DNA of 64,000 bases from CBDCYN01 sp965224205. GTDB lineage: Bacteria > Planctomycetota > Phycisphaerae > Phycisphaerales > Phycisphaeraceae. The notes under the pieces are model-generated. The model ran no database searches. It saw only the letters and a program-made list of their open reading frames with translations, and had not been told where the DNA came from. The stretch lies in the NCBI GenBank assembly GCA_965224205.1, contig CBDCYN010000023.1:62001-126000 (forward strand), read 5' to 3'. Made by a program: the position numbers and the translations under genes. Below, one piece after another: positions 58,181 to 64,000 of the stretch (its first letter is position 1; every line of letters begins with the position of its first letter).

Positions 58181-58294
58181 GAGCGTTTTCTGGGTGAGTG
58201 TATCACGCGTGATGCGCCCACCACTGGGGAAGAAACAGGGTCTATCACAGGAATATTGAGATCGTGCCATGATACACCCATTGAGAAAACGCTC
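58181..58294. repeat. TA-flanked MITE, GAGCGTTTTCT variant
   Basis: 114-bp element flanked by TA (58179-58180 and 58295-58296). Ends GAGCGTTTTCTGGGTGAGTG (left) and, complemented, GAGCGTTTTCTCAATGGGTG (right) match over ~26 bp with few mismatches. The first seven bases are those of the elements at 20944 and 58628; the rest differs, so this is a related subfamily. Confidence 0.75.
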
Positions 58295-58398
58295 TAGAAC
58301 TATACGCAATCGCTACACGCGGGCCAAACCGTCGCCGCCGCATCCCGAAACTCTGTTTCACCAACACCGAGCGCCTCGGCTATGAGGTGCCTACCGTG

Positions 58399-58497
58399 GG
58401 TATCCCCGATGCGGTTCAAGTGGCCGATCGCTGGCACCTGCGGGATAACCTCTACGAAGCGTTGGTGGGTGGGCCGAGACTCAAAGCAGATCCATGA
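58399..58497 (+). pseudogene. Probable ISL3-family transposase fragment
   Basis: A 32-codon stretch reads GIPDAVQVADRWHLRDNLYEAL and then loses similarity before TGA. DAVQVADRWHLxxNLxEAL is a core motif of ISL3-family transposases. No start, no remaining domains; it is trapped between two TA-flanked MITEs. Confidence 0.5.
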
Positions 58498-58627
58498 GGC
58501 CGCCCAAGCGGTATCGATTCAGCAACCGAAAGTCCAAGACACCTCCGACCTACCCACGCCCATGGTAAGCGAAGGGCCCAGGCCGCCGCCTGTGCCCAGG
58601 AAGACCACCTACCGCCAGGGTTCACTA

Positions 58628-58739
58628 GCGCGTATCCCGGTTTCATGTACGACATAAGGACGTCGGGTTATTCGCAAGAACCCGCTCCCTTACGGTCGCG
58701 GCTCGCTGGGAACGTCATATCCCATTTCGGGGAACGCTC
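58628..58739. repeat. TA-flanked MITE abutting the transporter stop codon
   Basis: 112-bp element flanked by TA (58626-58627 and 58740-58741). Ends GCGCGTATCCCGGTTTCATG and, complemented, GAGCGTTCCCCGAAATGGGA. The interior holds CTTACGGTCGCGGCTCGCTG, the module of the element at 20944. The stop codon TAG of the transporter on the minus strand is formed by the right TA plus the first G of the MITE. Confidence 0.78.
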
Positions 58740-60532
58740 TAATTCCCCCCAAACGGCCAGATCAGTGGTGTCAGCCCCAGCACCACGACCATCACCAGCA
58801 GGTTCAGCGGCAGCCCGATGCGGATGTAGTCGGTAAAGCGGTACCCACCCGCCCCGTAGACCATCAGGTTCGTCTGGTACGCGACCGAGGCGTAGCTGCC
58901 TGATGACGCAGCCATGATCACGATCGCGAACGGCATGAAGTCCACCCCCATCCCGTCCGCGGCGGCCTTGGCGATCGGGAAGATCAGCGCCGCCGCCCCA
59001 GCGGCTCCGATCACGGTGTTGAACAGCGTCGCGAACAGGTAGATCGCTGTTAACACCCCCCATGGCCCCATCGAAGATTGCAGTGACCCCACCAATGCTT
59101 CGCCCACCGCCCCAGCCGCCCCGGTGGATTCGAGGTTCATCCCCACCGCCAACGCGGCCCCGATCGCCAATAGCACCCGCAGGTTCACGCTGTTACGCGC
59201 CTCGGTCGGGGAGCAGCACCCGGTCACAACCATCAGCCCCCCCGCCAACAATGCCGCGTTGAGCAGCTGCATCAACCCCAGCGACACCACGGTGACCATC
59301 ACCCCCATCACCGCCAACGCGAACCACGCCCGGTCGTGGCGGATCGGCTGCGAGTCTGCAACTGCCGAGACCAGGAAAAAGTCCCGCCGGTTGCGGTGCT
59401 CTTGGATAAAGTGGGGGTGGGTCTCGATCAGCAGGGTATCCCCAGCCTTGAGCACGATGTCACCGATCTTCTGGACCAGCTGGGCGCCGTTGCGGTATAC
59501 GGCGATCACCACCGCGTTATAGACCGTGCGGAACCGGCCCTCACGCACGCTCTTGCCGACCAGCGGGCATGAGTCGCTGACCACCGCTTCGACCAAACAC
59601 CGGTCCGGGCGCGGCGACGAGAGCTTGAACACCTGGTCCGTCGCCGGGGCCAAGCCGCGGATCTTCTGGAGGTCACGCACCGACTCGACGATGCCCACGA
59701 AGATCAACCGGTCGCCGCCGCGGAGGATCTGCTCGGGTCCGACCGCCACGAGCCGGTCGTCGCCGCGCTCGATCTCAGCCAGGAACACGCCGGGGAGGCT
59801 ACGCAGCCCAGCCTGCTCGATCGACTTGCCGTCAATGGCGCTGCCGGGCTCGACGAGCATCTCCACGGTGTACTGCCGCGCGTCAGCCAGCTCGACGCGT
59901 GGCGGTGAACGATCGGGCAAAAGTTTATGCGAGAAGGCCAGGATGTAGAGGATCCCGATCAGCGCCGCGGGGGCCGCGACCGCGGTGATCGTGAACATCC
60001 CCATCCGGGAGCGCATCGATTCATCGAGCATCCCGAAAACGACCAGGTTCGTCGCCGTCCCGATCAACGTGCACGACCCGCCCATGATCGCCGCGTAGCT
60101 GAGCGGGATCAGCAGCTTCGAGGAGCTGATCCCGATCTTCTTAGCCCAGTCCTGTACCACCGGGATGAACATCGCCACGATCGGGGTGTTGTTGAGGAAC
60201 GCGCTAAGGACCGTCACCGGCAGCATCAGCCGCGCCTGCGCCACCGAGGTCGATTTGGGTCGGCCTAGCAGGTTCCCGGCGATCATGCCCATCGCCCCGG
60301 TCTGGGTTAGCCCCTCAGCTACCACGAACAAGACCGCGATCGTGCCCAGCCCCGCGTTGCCGAAGTGAGCGATCGACGCGGCCGGGCCTAGGAACCGATC
60401 CGAGATCACGCTTAGGCTCATCAGCACGGTCATGCCCCCGACCAGAACCGTATCCGGTCCGGCGAGGTTGCGGACCAGAGCAAACCCCATCAAAACGATG
60501 GTGCCCAGCACCGCCCATGCTTCCCAAACCAT
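58739..60532 (-). CDS. SLC13/DASS-family transporter with RCK-C domains
   Basis: 597 residues from ATG 60532; AAAGAG lies upstream, and a frame-open ATG 51 bp earlier is unlikely. Two halves of membrane helices enclose a cytoplasmic region with two TrkA-C (RCK-C) domains, near VEMLVEPGSAIDGKSIEQAG and VEAVVSDSCPLVGKSVREG. The first half has LPVTVLSAFLNNTPIVAMFIP and GGSCTLIGTATNLVV; the second has the family end signature SSGSYASVAYQTNLMVYGAGGY. Members move sulfate, dicarboxylates or other anions with sodium. The stop codon is supplied by a MITE, so the C-terminus (IWPFGGN) may be altered by a few residues. Confidence 0.9.
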   Translation of the reverse strand: MVWEAWAVLGTIVLMGFALVRNLAGPDTVLVGGMTVLMSLSVISDRFLGPAASIAHFGNAGLGTIAVLFVVAEGLTQTGAMGMIAGNLLGRPKSTSVAQARLMLPVTVLSAFLNNTPIVAMFIPVVQDWAKKIGISSSKLLIPLSYAAIMGGSCTLIGTATNLVVFGMLDESMRSRMGMFTITAVAAPAALIGILYILAFSHKLLPDRSPPRVELADARQYTVEMLVEPGSAIDGKSIEQAGLRSLPGVFLAEIERGDDRLVAVGPEQILRGGDRLIFVGIVESVRDLQKIRGLAPATDQVFKLSSPRPDRCLVEAVVSDSCPLVGKSVREGRFRTVYNAVVIAVYRNGAQLVQKIGDIVLKAGDTLLIETHPHFIQEHRNRRDFFLVSAVADSQPIRHDRAWFALAVMGVMVTVVSLGLMQLLNAALLAGGLMVVTGCCSPTEARNSVNLRVLLAIGAALAVGMNLESTGAAGAVGEALVGSLQSSMGPWGVLTAIYLFATLFNTVIGAAGAAALIFPIAKAAADGMGVDFMPFAIVIMAASSGSYASVAYQTNLMVYGAGGYRFTDYIRIGLPLNLLVMVVVLGLTPLIWPFGGN

Positions 60533-60985
60533 AAGCTCTTTACCTATATGACATTTATACGAATTACAGGCCATAGACCCCACCGCGGCTCGATCTCGTT
60601 CGACGTTAGCGCCGTGGCGGGGTCACCGCGGTATCCTATGGCCTTCCCATTCGGGTTTTCTTCGTGGAGATCTTCAAGATCATCGATCATGCCTCAAAAT
60701 GGAATATCGGGCAAATTCACGCTGATCTGCGACGCAACCAGGCCTCGCCACGATAGGTTTAAGCGAACCGATGGTTGAGTCGATGTTCCAATAGGCAGGC
60801 GTGCGTCCCGAGACCTTAACCGTCGTGATAGGCGCCTAAGGGCAGGCTGCACCGTCTGATGTGATCGAAATGAAACGGCAGCGATTTTGTCCCGTAAGTA
60901 CCTCGAGTACTTGTAAAGGTTGATCGGTCGGTGCCCAACCCCGACCACCTGATCTTGGCTAACCGATAGCCCGGAGCTGCAATGG
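60533..60985. other. Divergent intergenic region
   Basis: About 450 bp with promoters for the transporter and the zinc-ribbon gene expected; nothing else recognised. Confidence 0.35.
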
Positions 60986-61171
60986 ATGCCTCCTGAATTC
61001 GTCCGTTTTATGTGCCCGAAGCTACGCTGCCGCGCGATCCTCACCGCCCCGGTCTCTGCCCGCGGCCGGGACGTCCGCTGCCCTCACTGTTCGACCCGCA
61101 TCAAGATCCCCTCCCAAAAGAAGAACGGTCCCCAGCAAGACAACCAGGAAACGTTCGTCGAACCGATCTGA
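60986..61171 (+). CDS. Small zinc-ribbon protein
   Basis: 61 residues. MCPKLRCRAILTAPVSARGR followed by DVRCPHCSTRIKIPS forms a CxxxxC/CxxC zinc ribbon of the type seen in small planctomycete proteins and at the start of their larger signalling proteins. The tail is polar and low-complexity. GGAG lies 11 bp before the ATG. It stands alone and convergent with the comM-like gene. May be a regulatory or nucleic acid binding protein; not certain. Confidence 0.6.
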   Translation: MPPEFVRFMCPKLRCRAILTAPVSARGRDVRCPHCSTRIKIPSQKKNGPQQDNQETFVEPI

Positions 61172-61315
61172 TCGCCCGTCCCCGAAGCATGCGCCCCGGC
61201 CACGCTGCTTCATCTCGTCGCTCCAGCTGCGGGCGGGCTTGCCCCAGCGAAGGGTTTCGGTGGGCCAGGTTCTTCTTACAAGATCTTTACCCTCTCAAGG
61301 ACGACCCACGACGGA

Positions 61316-62848
61316 TTACGTGCCCCGGTCCAGCAACCGGTACTGGATCGCTTCGGCCACGTGATGGGCGGCGATCTCGGTTCGGGCTTCAAGGTCGGCG
61401 ATCGTCCGGGCTAATCGTCGGATCTTGTCATAAGCCCTGGCGCTGAGCCCTAATTCCGTCATCGCTTGTTGGAGCAGGTCCCTGCCTTGAACGTCAAGAG
61501 GCGCCAAGCGATCGAGCTGCTTGCCGGTGAGGGTGCTGTTGGGCTCAAGCGGCCCGCCGTTACGCCGCGCTTGGGCGTCACGGGCGGCAAGGACCCGCTG
61601 ACGCATCGAACGGGTATCGGTCCCATTGGCCCCCCCGGATACCCCGGCCACCCCGACCAGCTGCTTGAACGGGACGGTGGGGACCTCGATGTGGATATCG
61701 ATCCGGTCGATCAACGGCCCGCTGATGCGCGAAAGGTACTGATCCATCTGGCGGTGGGACAAAGCGTCGGTGGGCATCGCCCCTTTGGGCGTGGGGTTCA
61801 TCGCCGCTACGAGCATGAACCGAGCGGGGAAGCGCAGGGTGCTGTGCGCCCGGGCGATGGTGACGGCTCCGTCTTCGAGCGGCTGACGCAGCGTCTCGAG
61901 GACCAACCGGGGGAACTCGGGCAGCTCGTCGAGAAAGAGAACCCCCCGATGGGCCAGGCTCACCTCCCCGGGCCGGGGGACGGTCCCGCCGCCGATCATC
62001 GCGGCGCTCGAGGCGGTGTGATGCGGGGTACGGACCGGGCGGTGGGTCATCAGCGGCTGGCCGCGGGGGACCTGCCCGATGGTCGAGTAGACCCTCGTGA
62101 TCTCCAAAGCTTCTTCGCGTGACAACGGCGGCAGGACCCCGGCCAGGGCCCGGGCCATGGACGTCTTGCCCGTCCCGGCCGGGCCGATCATCAGCACGTT
62201 GTGGGCCCCGGCGGCGGCGATGGTCAGGGCCCGTTTGGCCGCTTCTTGACCCTTGATCTCCGAAAAATCGATCGCCGGTTGTTGACGGGCCAACACCGAC
62301 TCCGCGTCGATCTGGGGGTGAGGTTCGATCCCGTGCTCGCCGTTAAGAAAAGCCACGACGCCCGCTAAGGAACCCGCGGGGAAGACCTCGATCCCCCCCA
62401 CCGCCGCAGCCTCCGCGGCGTTTTCGATCGGCACGCACACGCCCCGCGACCCCATCGACCGGGCCAGGATCGCCAGGTTGACCACGCCGTTGACCGGCCT
62501 TAACCGCCCGTCTAGCGCCAGCTCCCCGGCGAACAACAGCTGCCGGTGCGTCTGGCTCTGGATGACCTGCTGGGCTAACAGAAGCCCCACCGCGATCGGC
62601 AGATCGAAAATCGGCCCCTCTTTGCGGACATCCGCCGGCGCCAAGCTCACGAGCAGCCGCGACAGCGGGTACGCGTAGCCGCTATTCACGATCGCCGAAC
62701 GCACCCGCTCGATCGATTCCTTGACCGCGGCGTCGGGCAGGCCGACGATCGTCGTCTTCGCTAGACCCCGGTCGCCCACATCGACTTCCACCTCACAAGG
62801 CACCGGTTCAATCCCTTGCAAGACGAAGCTATCGACCTGAGCTAGCAT
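61316..62848 (-). CDS. comM: YifB/ComM-family AAA+ ATPase (Mg-chelatase-like)
   Basis: 510 residues, standard for the family. The N-terminal ChlI-like Lon-type domain begins MLAQVDSFVLQGIEPVPCEVEVDV and includes DLPIAVGLLLAQ. The AAA+ core has Walker A GPAGTGKTSMARAL, Walker B GVLFLDELPEF and ARAHSTLRFPARFMLVAAMNP. The C-terminal Mg_chelatase_C domain (LSARAYDKIRRLARTIADLE) follows. ComM is a branch-migration helicase helping integrate DNA in natural transformation in other bacteria. Its start overlaps the 3' end of the upstream PEP-CTERM gene by 20 bp, so the two may be translationally linked. Confidence 0.94.
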   Translation of the reverse strand: MLAQVDSFVLQGIEPVPCEVEVDVGDRGLAKTTIVGLPDAAVKESIERVRSAIVNSGYAYPLSRLLVSLAPADVRKEGPIFDLPIAVGLLLAQQVIQSQTHRQLLFAGELALDGRLRPVNGVVNLAILARSMGSRGVCVPIENAAEAAAVGGIEVFPAGSLAGVVAFLNGEHGIEPHPQIDAESVLARQQPAIDFSEIKGQEAAKRALTIAAAGAHNVLMIGPAGTGKTSMARALAGVLPPLSREEALEITRVYSTIGQVPRGQPLMTHRPVRTPHHTASSAAMIGGGTVPRPGEVSLAHRGVLFLDELPEFPRLVLETLRQPLEDGAVTIARAHSTLRFPARFMLVAAMNPTPKGAMPTDALSHRQMDQYLSRISGPLIDRIDIHIEVPTVPFKQLVGVAGVSGGANGTDTRSMRQRVLAARDAQARRNGGPLEPNSTLTGKQLDRLAPLDVQGRDLLQQAMTELGLSARAYDKIRRLARTIADLEARTEIAAHHVAEAIQYRLLDRGT

Positions 62849-64000
62849 GAAATAATTTTAGCAAACAATCCGCTTGGGACTCGACGGCTGGGCCGCGGAA
62901 TCGCAGCAGGCAGATCCCGCCCAGCGCTAGAAGTGACCAAACGTTCGGTTCAGGGACAGCGGTCAAGACCACGTCGTTGCCGTCGCCGCCGGTGTAGCTG
63001 ATCCGCAGATCCACCCCGAAGAATTTCGCGACCGAGCTCCCGTCGGCAAGGTCGTTAAACTGCCCGATCAGGTCACCGGTGACGTCTAGGATCATGAACT
63101 CGTCCCCGAGATCGGGCACGAAGCCGTCGAGCAGCTCGATGAGCAACGACCCGCCCAAGACGGCGTCGCCTTCGACGTCGAGCTGATCGTAGAGATCGGG
63201 GCTGGTCCCGGCGAGTTGAAGCATCAGGACGTGGTCTTGCGTGAACTCGACCCTGCCCTCGAATGAGATGACGTCTGGGCTGTTGCCGGGGCTGAGGCTG
63301 CCGCTTAGGATCACATGGCCATCGCCTGTAAACCGGCCCGGACCGCTGACGTCGCCGGTGATCGTGATGGCGTCGCCATCCAGAACGTGGACGCTAGCCC
63401 CGGGTTGCAGGGTGATGTCTGCGTGGACCACGCCGCTGCCGGAAAGACGCCCTCTTTCCTCGAGGGTGATGCCTTGGGTGACCGTTAGTTCGTGTCCCCG
63501 CAGGTTTAGGTCTGCGGTCCCGCTGGACTTGGCTCCGATCGTCATCCAGTACACGGTCTGGTCGGTGGATGGCCCGGTGACGGTCGCCCCGTCCCGAGGC
63601 TGGATGAGGATGTCGTCTAGTTCGAGGGGGGTGTTTGTAGAGGGGCGGTCTTCCCAATTTTTATGGTGCTCGAAGATGCCCCAATGCTCTGAGGAATCCC
63701 AATCACCGTCGGCGCTGTCGGTCCAGTGCAGCTGCACGAGACGCTGGTAGTCGATGAAATCATGGATGGCCAGGCCGGCGAAAGTGTTGGGGGTGTTGGC
63801 TTGGAAGTATGCTCGGGCTGCGGCCAACTCCCGTTGCATATCTACGGCTCCTTCTTCAATAAAAGTGGTTTCGGGATGTTTTTCACTTGGGGTGGTATTG
63901 ACCGCGATGTAGAACGGTTTGTCCGTGGATTCGGCGTAAAAGGCCTCGGCCCTGCCATGGGCGATGATCCCATTTCCGTTGTCTTTCTCTGCGGAATCCC
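62829..64000 (-). CDS. PEP-CTERM protein, 5' end outside the window
   Basis: The frame stays open to the window edge, beyond the ATG at 63839, so at least 390 residues are visible and the start is missing. The N-terminal visible part (KPFYIAVNTTPSE, FQANTPNTFAGLAIHDFIDY) looks like the end of a globular enzyme-like domain. The middle is a parallel-beta or autotransporter-like repeat (LSGSGVVHADITLQPGASVH, GDGHVILSGSLSPGNSP). The sorting signal VPEPNVWSLLALGGICLLRF is followed by ~20 unusual residues (ending LLKLFHASSGR) instead of a short arginine end, and this tail overlaps the comM start. A frameshift at the natural end is one explanation. Confidence 0.83.
   Translation of the reverse strand, partial: DSAEKDNGNGIIAHGRAEAFYAESTDKPFYIAVNTTPSEKHPETTFIEEGAVDMQRELAAARAYFQANTPNTFAGLAIHDFIDYQRLVQLHWTDSADGDWDSSEHWGIFEHHKNWEDRPSTNTPLELDDILIQPRDGATVTGPSTDQTVYWMTIGAKSSGTADLNLRGHELTVTQGITLEERGRLSGSGVVHADITLQPGASVHVLDGDAITITGDVSGPGRFTGDGHVILSGSLSPGNSPDVISFEGRVEFTQDHVLMLQLAGTSPDLYDQLDVEGDAVLGGSLLIELLDGFVPDLGDEFMILDVTGDLIGQFNDLADGSSVAKFFGVDLRISYTGGDGNDVVLTAVPEPNVWSLLALGGICLLRFRGPAVESQADCLLKLFHASSGR

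Noticed and set aside
57903..58281. Minus-strand frames upstream of rplK as possible nusG or secE
   Set aside because: Translations lack KOW or SecE features; the region contains a MITE and a promoter candidate.
1..64000. tRNA, rRNA or tmRNA genes
   Set aside because: Intergenic regions were read for cloverleaf arms and rRNA motifs; none was convincing, though a weak one could be missed by eye.

Overview
The window looks like chromosomal DNA of a planctomycete, most likely of the Phycisphaerae type (inference). The base composition is GC-rich. There are at least seven secreted proteins ending in PEP-CTERM sorting signals, a secreted FG-GAP propeller with the planctomycete-type N-terminal motif EPLEGRVLYSA, a SecA-like ATPase beside a PqqD/M50/HlyD cassette, and many insertion sequences and miniature inverted-repeat elements. 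I saw no tRNA, rRNA or CRISPR array.

Layout. 1-2320 is the 3' part of a P-type cation pump. 2386-6464 is a pile of mobile DNA: an IS5-family element with a translational frameshift site, an IS110-family recombinase with a structured upstream leader, an IstB stub and an IS3 element with a nonsense mutation. Then comes ruvX. 7161-14621 is a divergent cassette of two membrane-anchored HlyD-type proteins, a periplasmic adaptor and a short SecA-like ATPase; it is the best candidate here for an undescribed export system. A complete IS66 element with 8-bp target duplications, a flippase-like membrane protein and several hypothetical secreted or membrane proteins follow. 23.5-29 kb holds the FG-GAP protein, a DUF1338 enzyme and two PEP-CTERM proteins.

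29.3-37.7 kb is a minus-strand surface-polysaccharide cluster: acyltransferase, O-antigen ligase/polymerase-like protein, two GT4 and three GT2 glycosyltransferases. One GT4 appears to start at CTG. 38.0-43.7 kb is an overlapping plus-strand operon STAS, PilB/GspE, PilC/GspF, PilM, PilN, PilO, followed by a PilZ protein: the inner-membrane motor of a type IV pilus or type II secretion-like machine without pilin or secretin in view. 44.5-54 kb carries TatD, a YyaL-like thioredoxin-domain protein fused to a DsbD-like domain, an L,D-transpeptidase and four PEP-CTERM proteins. 54.5-57.6 kb is the ribosomal cluster rplK-rplA-rplJ-rplL, without secE/nusG before it or rpoB after it. 58.7-64 kb holds an SLC13/RCK transporter, a small zinc-ribbon protein, a ComM-like AAA ATPase and a PEP-CTERM protein running off the window.

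At least four short repeat families lie between genes. One is flanked by TA and at one site supplies the stop codon of the neighbouring transporter gene. Another pair of 142/143-bp elements shares 18-bp ends. A third pair is a 104-nt ungapped repeat. Together with the IS load they suggest an actively rearranged genome whose surface, secretion and envelope genes dominate this segment.
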